Shown here one piece after another: positions 35,913 to 44,843 of a DNA stretch of 64,000 nt (position 1 is its first letter; the number at the start of each line of letters is the position of its first letter). This stretch comes from Amycolatopsis arida (GTDB taxonomy: Bacteria; Actinomycetota; Actinomycetes; Mycobacteriales; Pseudonocardiaceae). The notes beneath the pieces are model-generated. The model saw nothing but the letters and a program-made list of their open reading frames with translations. It was not told where the DNA came from and did not search any database. The translations under genes were made by a program, and so were the position numbers. Location of the stretch: assembly GCF_900115565.1 (NCBI RefSeq), contig NZ_FOWW01000007.1, positions 62,001 to 126,000 on the forward strand, written 5' to 3'.

Positions 35913-37622
35913 ATGGACGCTGTCACCTCGTCGAGCACGCGGACGTTCCTGGAGGCGCGCGACTTCCTGCTGCGCCACCTGGATGACTACGACACCGCCT
36001 ACCGCGAGTTCCGGTGGCCCGAGCTGGACGAGTTCAACTGGGCCCTGGACTGGTTCGACGTGCTGGCCACCGATCGGGAGACCGCGGACCGGACGGCGCT
36101 GTGGATCGTCGAGGAGGACGACTCGGAGGGGCGGTGGACGTTCGCCGACCTGAAGCGGCGCTCCGACCAGGTGGCCGGGTGGCTGGCCGAGCGCGGGGTG
36201 CGCCGGGGCGACCGGATGGTGCTGATGCTGGGCAACCGGGTGGAGCTGTGGGAGACGATGCTCGCCGCGATGAAGCTCGGCGCGGTGATCATCCCGGCCA
36301 CCACGCTGCTCGCGCCGGCCGACCTGGTCGACCGGATCGAGCGAGGCGAGGCCCGGCACGTCGTGGCGGCGACGGCCGACACCGGCAAGTTCGCCGACGT
36401 GCCCGGGGACTACACGCGGATCGTCGTCGGCGAGGCGGTGACGGGGTGGCAGCGCTACCACGACGCCTACGACCGGCCGGCGGAGTTCCCCCGCGCGGGC
36501 AGCACGAAGGCGAGCGATCCGCTGCTGCTGTACTTCACCTCCGGCACCACGGCCAAGCCGAAGCTGGTGGAGCACACGCACGCCTCGTATCCGGTGGGCC
36601 ATCTGTCCACGATGTACTGGATCGGCCTCGAGCCGGGCGACGTGCACCTGAACATCTCCTCACCCGGCTGGGCCAAGCACGCCTGGAGCAACGTCTTCGC
36701 GCCGTGGAACGCGGGCGCGACCGTGTTCCTGGTCAACTACGGCCGGTTCGACGCCGGCCTGCTGCTCTCGGCGATGGACCGGTGCGGCGTCACCAGCTTC
36801 TGCGCGCCGCCGACCGTGTGGCGGATGCTGATCCAGGCCGACCTCGGCTCGCTGCGCAACCCGCCGCGGAAGGTGGTGGGGGCGGGTGAGCCGCTCAATC
36901 CCGAGGTGATCGAGCAGGTGGAGAAGGCCTGGGGGGTGACCATCCGGGACGGCTACGGGCAGACCGAGACCACCGTGCAGGTGGCGAACACGCCGGGGCA
37001 GCCGATCAAGCCGGGGTCGATGGGGCGGCCGACGCCGGGGTACGTGATCGCGCTGGTCGATCCGGTGACGGGCGAGCCGGGCGACGACGGGGAGATCTGC
37101 ATCGACCTGTCCCGGCGGCCGCTCGGGCTGATGGTGGGCTACCACGGCGACGCCGAACGCAACGCCGAGGTGATGCGCGGCGGCTACTACCACACCGGGG
37201 ACGTGGGATCGCGCGACGCGGACGGCTACATCACCTACGTGGGGCGCACCGACGACGTGTTCAAGGCGTCGGACTACCGCATCTCGCCGTTCGAGCTGGA
37301 GAGCGTGCTGCTGGAGCACGAGGCGGTGGCCGAGGCGGCCGTGGTGCCCTCGCCCGACCCGGTACGGCTGGCGGTGTCGAAGGCGTACGTCGTGCTGGCC
37401 GCCGGGTGGGAGCCGGACGAGCGGACGGCCGAGTCGATCCTGCGGTACTCGCGAGAGCACCTGGCGCCGTACAAGCGGGTCCGGCGGCTGGAGTTCACCG
37501 ACCTGCCGAAGACGATCTCCGGCAAGATCCGTCGGGTGGAGCTGCGCGCCAGGGAAGAGGACCCGACCACCGCCGAGGACCGCGCCGCCCACGAGTACCG
37601 CGACGACCAGTTCCGCGACTGA
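35913..37622 (+). CDS. AMP-binding acyl-CoA synthetase (medium-chain type)
   Basis: 569 residues. Adenylate-forming motifs: LLLYFTSGTTAKPKLVEHTH (P-loop, residues ~205-225), GYGQTETT (A5), YYHTGDVGSRDADGYITYVG with RTDDVFKASDYRISPFELES (hinge) and the acylation lysine in LPKTISGKIRRVELR. The sequence (FNWALDWFDVLA near the N-terminus, ISSPGWAKHAWSNVFAPWN) matches the ACSM-like group acting on medium-chain or aromatic acids. It is monocistronic and preceded by a palindrome at 35880. Confidence 0.88.
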   Translation: MDAVTSSSTRTFLEARDFLLRHLDDYDTAYREFRWPELDEFNWALDWFDVLATDRETADRTALWIVEEDDSEGRWTFADLKRRSDQVAGWLAERGVRRGDRMVLMLGNRVELWETMLAAMKLGAVIIPATTLLAPADLVDRIERGEARHVVAATADTGKFADVPGDYTRIVVGEAVTGWQRYHDAYDRPAEFPRAGSTKASDPLLLYFTSGTTAKPKLVEHTHASYPVGHLSTMYWIGLEPGDVHLNISSPGWAKHAWSNVFAPWNAGATVFLVNYGRFDAGLLLSAMDRCGVTSFCAPPTVWRMLIQADLGSLRNPPRKVVGAGEPLNPEVIEQVEKAWGVTIRDGYGQTETTVQVANTPGQPIKPGSMGRPTPGYVIALVDPVTGEPGDDGEICIDLSRRPLGLMVGYHGDAERNAEVMRGGYYHTGDVGSRDADGYITYVGRTDDVFKASDYRISPFELESVLLEHEAVAEAAVVPSPDPVRLAVSKAYVVLAAGWEPDERTAESILRYSREHLAPYKRVRRLEFTDLPKTISGKIRRVELRAREEDPTTAEDRAAHEYRDDQFRD

Positions 37623-37657
37623 CGGGTGCCGTCGGGCCGGTTCCGCCAGACTCGCCT

Positions 37658-37690
37658 CGGTAGCTCGGTAGCTCGGTAGCTCGGTAGGAG
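37658..37690 (+). repeat. short tandem repeat, 9-nt unit
   Basis: The unit CGGTAGCTC is repeated three to four times in tandem about 40 nt beyond the acyl-CoA synthetase stop. No coding function. Confidence 0.7.
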
Positions 37691-37789
37691 CCAGCGGGTC
37701 AGCGCTGTCGGCGACCAACCCGGGCACCGCCCCTCTCGGGGGCTGGTCGGTGCGCACGCGTTGACGCACCCCTGATCAGACGGCGCTCA

Positions 37790-38110
37790 TCGAGCATGCA
37801 CCCCGCGCATCCACCACCGGCCACGCGGCACCCGCACTTCCCGCACCGGCACGACCCCACGGCACATCAGCACGGCACCTCTCGCACCAGCACGTCACCT
37901 GCCTGCCGGCACGCGCACCTCTCACACCAGCACATCACCTGCCTGCCGGCACGCACCTCTCGCACCAGCAGGACCCGCCCTGCCAGCACTCGACCTACCG
38001 CACCCGCACGCCCACCCGGCGCCTCGGCATGCCGCCAGCACATCCGCCAACCACACCGGCACGCCCACCCGCCCCAGGGGCCTCCCCGGCACGTCCGTTC
38101 ACCGACGCGC
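37790..38110. repeat. C/A-rich minisatellite-like region
   Basis: Irregular repeats built on the words GCACCTCTCGCACCAGCA and GTCACCTGCCTGCCGGCACG. The second occurs at least twice, in slightly different copies near 37900-37950. Frames across it give His/Pro/Thr-rich nonsense. It lies directly upstream of element copy C. Confidence 0.55.
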
Positions 38111-38186
38111 CGGAGCGGGCGGCGCCCGCACCACAGCGTGTGCCCAGAGCCTGTCCAGGCCGACCCGTCGCACCAGGGCAATACCG

Positions 38187-38340
38187 TTGTCCACACCCCC
38201 GCAGCGATGTGGACAACCCCCGCGCGAAAGCGCTTTCTGCTCCAGCCCGTGACCCGCGCCGGGTAGAATGGAGCTGGGACTGGCCCCCGAGGGTGGGTGG
38301 GTCCCTAGTGGTGGGGGCCGACGCGAGTTGTTTTCGTGAC
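38187..38340 (+). repeat. interspersed element copy C (long-spacer form)
   Basis: DnaA box TTGTCCACA 38187-38195 and a second, inverted box TGTGGACAA 38208-38216. The palindrome GAAAGCGCTTTC lies at 38226-38237. The -10-like TAGAAT at 38264-38269 starts 77 nt after the first box. The hairpin has GGCCCCC (38282-38288) paired with GGGGGCC (38313-38319) and encloses GGGTGGGTGGG. Of the rest of the 37623-38538 gap, 38341-38538 shows no recognisable gene. Confidence 0.7.
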
Positions 38341-38538
38341 TGGAAAGGGCCGACGAGCTCTTGACGCCCACGGGACTGACCCGTACGCGGAGCGTGCTTC
38401 CAGACCACGCTCGCACCCTACGCGTTGCCGTGGCCGCTGGCCGCGCCTCTCCGCCAGGTGACCGTCGTGCTGCCGCCCTGCTGGCCGAGATGGTACACAG
38501 TGGACGTCAGCGCGACGACGACATGCCGCGGGGACCTC

Positions 38539-39864
38539 TCACTCGATGCCGGCGTCCTCCGGTTGGCCGCGGGCCAGGGCGGCCAGCACGTCCAGCGCGC
38601 CGGCGAGGGTGTCCGGCTCCGGGCCGGCCAGTGCCAGGCGCACGGCGTCGGGCGCGCGACCCGGCCCCACGGTGAACGCCGCGCCCGGGCTCACCGCGAT
38701 CCCCGCCCGCGCGGCCGCCGCCACGAACACCTCCGCCCGCCACGGCGCCGGCAGCTCCCACCAGCAGTGGTACGCCCCGGGGTCGGCCCGCACCCGGAAC
38801 CCGGCCAGCCGCTCGGCCACCAGCCGCTGCCGGCGCGCCGCGTCCCGCCGCTTGGCCCGCCCGATCGTCGCCACCACACCGTCCACGCTCCACCGCGTCG
38901 CCGCGGCCAGCGCGAACCCGCCCGCGGCCCACCCACCGGCCCGCACCGCCGTCCCGATCCGCTCGACCCACCGCCGCGGCGACACCACGTACCCCAGCGT
39001 GAGCCCGGGCGCCACCCGCTTCGACAGGCTGTCCACCACCACCGCCTGCTCCGGCACCAGCGCGGCCAGCGGCTCGACGTCCTCCCGCAGGAACGCGTTG
39101 ACCAAGTCCTCCACCGCCGGCAGGTCCAGCTCCCGCACGACCTCCGCCAGCTCCGCCCGCCGCCCTGCCGGCATCGTCCCGCCCAGCGGGTTGTGCAGTG
39201 TCGGCTGCAGGTACACCGCCCGCAGCGACCCAGCCGCCCGCACCGCCTCCGGCAGCACGCCGTGCTCGTCCATCCGCAACGGCACCAGCACCACGCCCAG
39301 CCGCGCCGCCGTCGCCTTCACCACCGGGTACGTCAGCTCCTCCACGCCCAACCGCTGCCCCGCCGGCACCAGCGCCGCGATCGTCGCCGCGATGGCCTCC
39401 CGCCCGCTGCCCGCGAAGACCACCCGCGCCGGGTCGGGCGCCCAGCCGGGCCGGGCCAGCACCGCCGCCGCGGCGTCCCGCGCCGCCGGCGTTCCACCCA
39501 CCCCCACCGGTCGCAGCAGGTCGCCCAGCACTTCCGGCCGGCTCGCCCACCGCAGCCCCTCGGCGAGCAGCCCCGCCTGCTCGGGCACCACCGGGAAGTT
39601 GAGCTCGAGGTCCACCGTCGCCCGCCCCGGCTCGGCCAGCACCCCGTCCACCCCGGGCGCGGCCCGCACGAAGGTGCCCCGGCCGACCTCCCCGGTCACC
39701 AGGCCCCGCCGCACCAGCTCGGCGAAGACCCGCGCGGCGGTGGAGGTGGCGATCCCGCGCTGCCGGGCGAACCGGCGCTGCGGCGGCAGCCGGTCCCCCG
39801 GCCGCAGCCGTCCCGCCGCGATGTCCGCGGCGACGGCGTCCGCGATTCGCCGGTACGCCTCCAC
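38539..39864 (-). CDS. MocR/GntR family regulator with aminotransferase domain
   Basis: 441 residues. The N-terminal GntR-type winged HTH (ADIAAGRLRPGDRLPPQRRF, then ATSTAARVFAELVRRGLVTG) is followed by a class I aminotransferase fold with the PLP lysine in VVVDSLSKRVAPGLTLGYV. Such proteins use PLP as a ligand and usually control the divergent gene. The start is GTG 39864 with AGGAGG at suitable distance; GTG 39873 directly abuts the AGGAGG. Divergent to an alpha/beta hydrolase. Confidence 0.88.
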   Translation of the reverse strand: MEAYRRIADAVAADIAAGRLRPGDRLPPQRRFARQRGIATSTAARVFAELVRRGLVTGEVGRGTFVRAAPGVDGVLAEPGRATVDLELNFPVVPEQAGLLAEGLRWASRPEVLGDLLRPVGVGGTPAARDAAAAVLARPGWAPDPARVVFAGSGREAIAATIAALVPAGQRLGVEELTYPVVKATAARLGVVLVPLRMDEHGVLPEAVRAAGSLRAVYLQPTLHNPLGGTMPAGRRAELAEVVRELDLPAVEDLVNAFLREDVEPLAALVPEQAVVVDSLSKRVAPGLTLGYVVSPRRWVERIGTAVRAGGWAAGGFALAAATRWSVDGVVATIGRAKRRDAARRQRLVAERLAGFRVRADPGAYHCWWELPAPWRAEVFVAAAARAGIAVSPGAAFTVGPGRAPDAVRLALAGPEPDTLAGALDVLAALARGQPEDAGIE

Positions 39865-39891
39865 GACGCGCACCTCCTACATTGCACTCAG

Positions 39892-39905
39892 ATCAATGTT
39901 TTGAT
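39892..39905. promoter_or_regulatory. inverted repeat between MocR gene and hydrolase
   Basis: ATCAA-TGTT-TTGAT, perfect 5-bp arms, in an AT-richer 100-bp divergent gap. It is a candidate MocR operator or part of overlapping promoters. Confidence 0.4.
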
Positions 39906-39966
39906 TGCTATGAGCAGCTTCCCGTGCTTACCGTCGTTCCGTCAACCGGCGACCGGAAGGAACGCG

Positions 39967-40767
39967 ATGAGCACGGCCACGCTGAACGGCATCACCGTCG
40001 ACTACACCGACGCGGGCGCCGGCCCGCCGGTGCTGCTGGTGCACGGCCACCCGTTCGACCGCTCGATGTGGCGCCCCCAGCTGGCCCACCTGCCGGCAGC
40101 CGGTTACCGCGCGATCGCCCCTGACCTGCGGGGATACGGCGGGAGCAGCGTCGTTCCTGGCATCACACCGCTGTCGACGTTCGCCGGCGACCTGGCCGCG
40201 CTGCTCGACCACCTCGACGTCCCCGCGGCGACCCTGGTCGGGCTGTCGATGGGCGGGCAGATCGTCCTGGAGTTCCACCGGCGCTTCCCGCGGCGGGTAC
40301 GCGGCCTGGTCCTCGCCGACACCTCGGCCACCGCCGAGACCGAGGCCGGCCGGCGGAATCGCACCGAGATGGCGAAGAGATTGCTCCGAGAAGGTCTCGA
40401 GCGCTACGCGCACGAAGTGTTGCCGAAGATGATCTCGCCGCGGCACGTCGAGACCATGCCGGACCTCGCGCGGCACGTGCTGGACATGATGCGCGGCACG
40501 GATCCGGCGGGCGCCGCGGCCGCCCTGCACGGCCGGGCCGAGCGCACGGACTACGTGTCGGCGCTGCCCGGTGTCGCGGTGCCGACGCTCGTCGTGGTGG
40601 GCGCCGACGACGAGTTCACCCCGCTGGCCGACGCGGAGCTGATCCACCGGCACGTCCCCGGCGCCCGGCTCGCCGTGCTCGACGACGCCGCCCACCTGCC
40701 GAACCTCGAGCGGCCGGCCGAGTTCAACCGGGTGCTCACCGGGTTCCTCGCCACGGTCCCCCGCTGA
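39967..40767 (+). CDS. alpha/beta hydrolase
   Basis: 266 residues. Oxyanion-hole HGHPFDRSMW, nucleophile Ser94 in VGLSMGGQIV, and base His in LDDAAHLPNLERP near residue 245. An acidic residue (GADDEFTPLADA) completes the triad. Sequence style is that of 3-oxoadipate enol-lactonase or non-heme haloperoxidase relatives, but no specific substrate can be assigned. Divergent from and probably controlled by the MocR regulator. Confidence 0.85.
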   Translation: MSTATLNGITVDYTDAGAGPPVLLVHGHPFDRSMWRPQLAHLPAAGYRAIAPDLRGYGGSSVVPGITPLSTFAGDLAALLDHLDVPAATLVGLSMGGQIVLEFHRRFPRRVRGLVLADTSATAETEAGRRNRTEMAKRLLREGLERYAHEVLPKMISPRHVETMPDLARHVLDMMRGTDPAGAAAALHGRAERTDYVSALPGVAVPTLVVVGADDEFTPLADAELIHRHVPGARLAVLDDAAHLPNLERPAEFNRVLTGFLATVPR

Positions 40768-40836
40768 CGCCGCTCGCGTGTGCCGACGCGGCCGGCCGGG
40801 TACCCGGCGGGCAGGAGCCGGCGGAAGGAGGAGCGC

Positions 40837-41514
40837 ATGCCGCAGCCAGGCAGCCACAAGTACGACATCAAGCGCACCCGCCTGCGCGACGAGTACGACG
40901 AGGTGGTGCCCGACGAGCACGCCGACCGCGCGGCGAACGCCGAGCTGCAGCGGGACAACCCGGCCCGGCCGCTGGGGGACCCGGACCGCGCCGCCGGCCC
41001 GACCGGCACCCGGGGCACCAGCCGCGGCGACCCCGACATCGACGACCCGGCCCGGCCCAGGTCGACCCCGCTCGAGCTGCGCAGCGCGGCGTTCAACGAC
41101 CACACGCTGCTGCCCGAGCGGTACTCGCGGCAGGCGGGCAACCACTCGCCACCGCTGGAGTGGCGCGGCGTGCCGGACGCCACGGCGGAGCTGGTGCTGA
41201 CCTGCACCGATCCGGACGCGCCGAACGGGACGTTCACCCACTGGCTCGTCACCGGCATCCCGCCGGAGTCGACCGGAGTCGGTGAGGACGAGGCCCCACC
41301 GGGCACGCTCGGCCGGAACGACTTCGGCGAGCTCGGCTGGGGCGGCCCCCAACCCCCGGTCGGCGACCAGGCACACCGGTACTTCTTCAACCTCTACGCG
41401 GTGGACCGGCCGCTCGGCCTCGGCGAGGGAGTCCGCGCGGAGGACGTGCGCGCCGCCCTCGACGACGACCGCGTGCTCGCCAAGGGCACCCTGGTCGGGT
41501 TGTTCGGCCGGTAG
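40837..41514 (+). CDS. YbhB/YbcL family (PEBP, Raf kinase inhibitor-like) protein
   Basis: 225 residues. An unusual ~80-residue charged N-terminal extension (Asp/Arg-rich, YDIKRTRLRDEYDEVVPDEH) precedes the PEBP domain: LELRSAAFNDHTLLPERYS, GNHSPPLEWRGVP, the ligand-site CTDPDAPNGTFTHWLVTGIP, and HRYFFNLYAVD. Function in bacteria is unclear. GGAAGGAGG lies a few nt before ATG 40837. The extension resembles a small separate actinobacterial protein fused in frame. Confidence 0.85.
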   Translation: MPQPGSHKYDIKRTRLRDEYDEVVPDEHADRAANAELQRDNPARPLGDPDRAAGPTGTRGTSRGDPDIDDPARPRSTPLELRSAAFNDHTLLPERYSRQAGNHSPPLEWRGVPDATAELVLTCTDPDAPNGTFTHWLVTGIPPESTGVGEDEAPPGTLGRNDFGELGWGGPQPPVGDQAHRYFFNLYAVDRPLGLGEGVRAEDVRAALDDDRVLAKGTLVGLFGR

Positions 41515-41529
41515 CCGGAGGTGAGGACG

Positions 41530-42195
41530 ATGGACCGTACCGCGCTCAGGGCGCCGATCTTCCTCGATCGCGCGGAGGCTGGCCGGCGACTGGCCCGCGT
41601 GCTGCGCGAGCAGGAGTGGGTCGACCCCGTGGTGCTGGGACTGCCCCGCGGCGGCGTCCCGGTGGCCGCGGTGGTCGCCGAGGAGCTCGGCGCCCCGCTG
41701 GACGTCACGGTGGCGCGCAAGATCGGCGCACCCGGCCGGCCCGAGCTCGGCGTCGGGGCGGTGACCGCCGAAGGGCCGCCCATCTTCGACGACGACTCGC
41801 TCGGTTTGCTCGGGCTGACCAGGGCGGACCTGAACCGCACCTGCGCGGCCGAGCGCGCCGAGGCCCGCCGGCGGCAGGAGCTGTACCAGCGCGGTCGCGC
41901 GCCCGTCCCGCGGGAGGGTCGGGACGTCATCGTCGTTGACGACGGCCTGGCCACCGGCGTCACGGCGCGGGCGGCGCTGCGGGCGTTGGGCGAGGACCGG
42001 CCGCGCCGGCTGGTGTTCGCCGCGCCGGTGTGCGCGCCGCGCTCGGCCGACCGGTTGCGGGACGCCGCCGACGACGTGGTGTGCGTGGCGGAGCCGGAGA
42101 ACTTCCGCGCGGTGGGCCAGTGGTACGCCGACTTCCGGCAGACCAGCGACGACGAGGTGATCGAGGCGCTCGGCACCGGCGAGCCGCGGAGCTGA
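41530..42195 (+). CDS. phosphoribosyltransferase domain protein
   Basis: 221 residues. The PRPP-binding loop is VIVVDDGLATGVTARAALRA, with FLDRAEAGRRLARVL and VVLGLPRGGVPVAAVVAEEL upstream. This group of orphan PRTases is often beside stress genes and its substrate is not known. ATG 41530 is preferred over GTG 41521, which directly touches GGAGG. Same direction as the PEBP gene, 15 nt apart, so one operon. Confidence 0.85.
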   Translation: MDRTALRAPIFLDRAEAGRRLARVLREQEWVDPVVLGLPRGGVPVAAVVAEELGAPLDVTVARKIGAPGRPELGVGAVTAEGPPIFDDDSLGLLGLTRADLNRTCAAERAEARRRQELYQRGRAPVPREGRDVIVVDDGLATGVTARAALRALGEDRPRRLVFAAPVCAPRSADRLRDAADDVVCVAEPENFRAVGQWYADFRQTSDDEVIEALGTGEPRS

Positions 42196-42204
42196 CCCGG
42201 CCGC

Positions 42205-43596
42205 TCAGGACACGGTCGAGCAGGCCCGCTCGATCGCCGCGGCCACGCGGTCGGCGTCCGGCTCGGTCGTGCGCCAGTTGCTGAACGCCACCCGTAGCGC
42301 GTGCTGTCCAGAGTAGACGGTTGGGGTGACGAAGGCCGCGCCGCTCCTGGCCACCTCCCGCACCACGGCCGCCACCCGCCGCTCGGTCGGATCCTCGGCC
42401 AGGGTGCAGCAGACCACGTTGAGCCGGACCGGGGCCAGCAGGCGCACCGCGCCGGAGGCGGCGAGCCGCTCACCGAGCCGCCGGGCCAGCGCGGTGTCGC
42501 GCTCCACGATCTCCCGGTGCCCCTCCCGCCCGTAGGCGGCCAGCGTGAACCACGCCGCCAGTGCCCGCAGCCGCCGGGAGCTCTCCGGTGTCAGGTGCAC
42601 GAAGTCCGGCTCGGCGCCGGGCGCACCGAGGTAGGCGGAGGAGCTCGAGAACACCCGCACCTGCAGGTCCCGCCGGCGGGTGAACTGCACGGCGGCGTCG
42701 TAGGGCACGTTCAGCCACTTGTGCAGATCGACGCACACCGAGTCGGCCTCGGCCAACCCGGCCACGAGGTGTGCGTGCTCGGGGGACAGCGCGGCGAAGG
42801 CGCCGAACGCGGCGTCCACGTGGAGCCAGAAGGGGTACCGCGCGCGCAACTCGGCGACCGCCCGCAGGTCGTCGAAGTCCACGGTGTTCACCGTGCCGGC
42901 GTTGGCCACCACCACCGCCGGCCGCCCTTCGAGCGACGCCAGCTCCGCCGCGAGCCGGGACACGTCCACCGCCTCCCGGTCCGGCAGCGTGGGCACCAAC
43001 CGCACGGCGTCCCGGCCGATGCCGAGCATGGACAGTGCTTTGTAGACACTCGAGTGCGGGGTGGCGGAGAGCACCGGCACCGGGCCGAGCGCCGCCACCC
43101 CCTGCCGGGCCACCGAGACGCCGGCGACCTCGCCGAGCCACTCCCTGGCGATCGCCAGCCCGGTGACGTTCGACATCGTGGCGCCGGTGACGAACGCTCC
43201 GCTGTGCGCCTCCCCCAGCCCGAGGAGCTCGCGCAGCCAGGCCACGGTCTCCCGCTCCAGGTCGGGCGCGGCGGACTCGCCGCCGGCGGCGACGTTCTGG
43301 TCCAGCACCCCGGTGAGCCAGTCACCAGCGAGGGCGGCCGGGGTCGCGCCGCCGGTCACGAAGCCCAGGTAGCGCGGCCCGGCGCTGGCCGAGAAGCCGG
43401 GCTCCCAGCGACGGATGAACTCGGCCAGCGCGCCACGCAACCCAACCCCGGCGTGCGGCAGCGGAGCCACCTCCGCCCGCGGGGTCCCGGCGACGGGACG
43501 GTGATCGAGGTCGGCCAGGATGCGCGTGGCCTCGACCCGGACGGCCTCCAGCGCGGCGGGCAGGTCGGCGAGGTCGCCGGCGAGAACGGGATCCAC
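42205..43596 (-). CDS. PLP-dependent group II decarboxylase
   Basis: 463 residues. Family features: GPRYLGFVTGGATPAALAGD, WLHVDAAFGAFAALSPEHA (the Asp that holds the PLP ring nitrogen) and the PLP lysine in SVCVDLHKWLNVPYD. Related to aromatic-L-amino-acid and diaminobutyrate decarboxylases; the natural substrate is uncertain. GTG start 43596 lies 4 nt after the stop of the cystathionine-type gene, so both are co-transcribed. Confidence 0.85.
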   Translation of the reverse strand: MDPVLAGDLADLPAALEAVRVEATRILADLDHRPVAGTPRAEVAPLPHAGVGLRGALAEFIRRWEPGFSASAGPRYLGFVTGGATPAALAGDWLTGVLDQNVAAGGESAAPDLERETVAWLRELLGLGEAHSGAFVTGATMSNVTGLAIAREWLGEVAGVSVARQGVAALGPVPVLSATPHSSVYKALSMLGIGRDAVRLVPTLPDREAVDVSRLAAELASLEGRPAVVVANAGTVNTVDFDDLRAVAELRARYPFWLHVDAAFGAFAALSPEHAHLVAGLAEADSVCVDLHKWLNVPYDAAVQFTRRRDLQVRVFSSSSAYLGAPGAEPDFVHLTPESSRRLRALAAWFTLAAYGREGHREIVERDTALARRLGERLAASGAVRLLAPVRLNVVCCTLAEDPTERRVAAVVREVARSGAAFVTPTVYSGQHALRVAFSNWRTTEPDADRVAAAIERACSTVS

Positions 43597-43600
43597 GCCG

Positions 43601-44782
43601 TCACCCCGCCGCGACCGACAGCGCCTGCTCGACGTCGGCCACGAGGTCGTCGGGGTGCTCCAGGCCGAACGCGAACCGGACGAGGCCGGGCCCGACACCG
43701 GCGGCCCTGCGTGCCTCGGGGTCCAGGTGCCGGTGCGACGTGGTTGCGGGGTGCGAGACCACGGTCTCGGTGCCGCCGAGCGAGCCCGCGTTCAGCACGA
43801 GCCGCAGCGCGCCCAGGAACTTCTCCACCGCGGCGGAACCGCCGGCGAGGTCGACGGCGACGATCCCGCCGTACCCCGCGAGCAGCCGGCCGGCCCTGGC
43901 GTGGCTGGGATGGTCGGGCAGCCCGGGTTGGTGCACGGCGGCCACCGCGGGGTGCCCCACCAGGCGCCGGGCGAGGGTGAGCGCGTTGTCGCACTGCCGG
44001 CGCACCCGCAGCGGCAACGTCTTCAGCCCGCGCAGGACAAGCCACGCGCCGAACGGGTCGGCCACCGTGCCCAGCGTGACGGCCTGATTCCAGGCGGCCA
44101 CGTACCGCTCGCGGTCGGCGAAGGCGGCGATGCCGCCGACCACGTCGTGGTGGCCGCCAAGGTACTTCGTGGCGGAGTGCACGACGACGTCGGCACCGTG
44201 CTCGATCGGCCGGCACAGCAGCGGGGTCGCGAAGGTGTTGTCCACAATGGAGACCAGTCCGGCCTCGCGCGCGGCGGCGAGCAGCCCGGGCAGGTCGGGG
44301 ACGTGTCCGGTCGGGTTGGCGATGGTCTCCAGGACGAGCACCCGGGACTCCGGCCGCAGCGCCGCGCGCAGCTCGGCCGGGTCGTCGGTGCCGACGTAGG
44401 TCACCTCGACTCCCCAGCGCCCAGCGAGGTCGGCCAGCGCGCCGACCGTCCCGCCGAAGAGCTGCCGCTGCGCGATCACGTGGTCGCCGTGTCGCAGCAG
44501 GCCGCGCAGCACGGAGTTCATGGCGGCCATGCCCGACGCCGTGGCCAGCGCCGCGGCACCGTCCTCGAGGTCGGCCATGGCCAGCTCGAGCGCGCGCACC
44601 GTCGGGTTGGTGTAGCCGCTGTAGGCGAACGCCCCGTCCGGGCCGGCCATCGCCGCGGCGACGTCGGCGGGACCGTCGAAGGCGAACGTGGCGTTCTGGT
44701 GGATCGGCACGGACACCGGTTGGCCCTCGACCGGGGCGACAACGGGCGGGCGCACGGCACGGGTCTCGGGGTGGTGACTCAT
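43601..44782 (-). CDS. Cys/Met metabolism PLP enzyme (cystathionine gamma-synthase/lyase family)
   Basis: 393 residues. YSGYTNPTVRALELAMADLE (N-terminal PLP region), LVLETIANPTGHVPDL and DNTFATPLLCRP, the PLP lysine in VVHSATKYLGGHHDVVGG, and C-terminal GGTETVVSHPATTSHRHL. It could be methionine gamma-lyase or cystathionine gamma-synthase; the residues that separate them are not diagnostic here. First gene of an operon with the decarboxylase, divergent from a MocR regulator. Confidence 0.85.
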   Translation of the reverse strand: MSHHPETRAVRPPVVAPVEGQPVSVPIHQNATFAFDGPADVAAAMAGPDGAFAYSGYTNPTVRALELAMADLEDGAAALATASGMAAMNSVLRGLLRHGDHVIAQRQLFGGTVGALADLAGRWGVEVTYVGTDDPAELRAALRPESRVLVLETIANPTGHVPDLPGLLAAAREAGLVSIVDNTFATPLLCRPIEHGADVVVHSATKYLGGHHDVVGGIAAFADRERYVAAWNQAVTLGTVADPFGAWLVLRGLKTLPLRVRRQCDNALTLARRLVGHPAVAAVHQPGLPDHPSHARAGRLLAGYGGIVAVDLAGGSAAVEKFLGALRLVLNAGSLGGTETVVSHPATTSHRHLDPEARRAAGVGPGLVRFAFGLEHPDDLVADVEQALSVAAG

Positions 44783-44821
44783 GCGCCCCAGTCTCGATCA
44801 GTCAGCGGGCCGGCGGTAGAG

Positions 44822-44839
44822 CCAATGCAGCACAATTGG
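44822..44839. promoter_or_regulatory. inverted repeat between PLP-enzyme operon and MocR gene
   Basis: CCAAT-N8-ATTGG, perfect arms, ending 4 nt before the MocR start codon in a 61-bp divergent gap. Candidate operator for the MocR regulator. Confidence 0.5.
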
Positions 44840-44843
44840 ACCG

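Noticed and set aside
44238-44246. DnaA box TTGTCCACA
   Set aside because: It lies inside the coding sequence of the Cys/Met PLP enzyme, where it encodes part of the conserved VDNTF motif. No -10 hexamer or C/G hairpin follows at the element's spacing.
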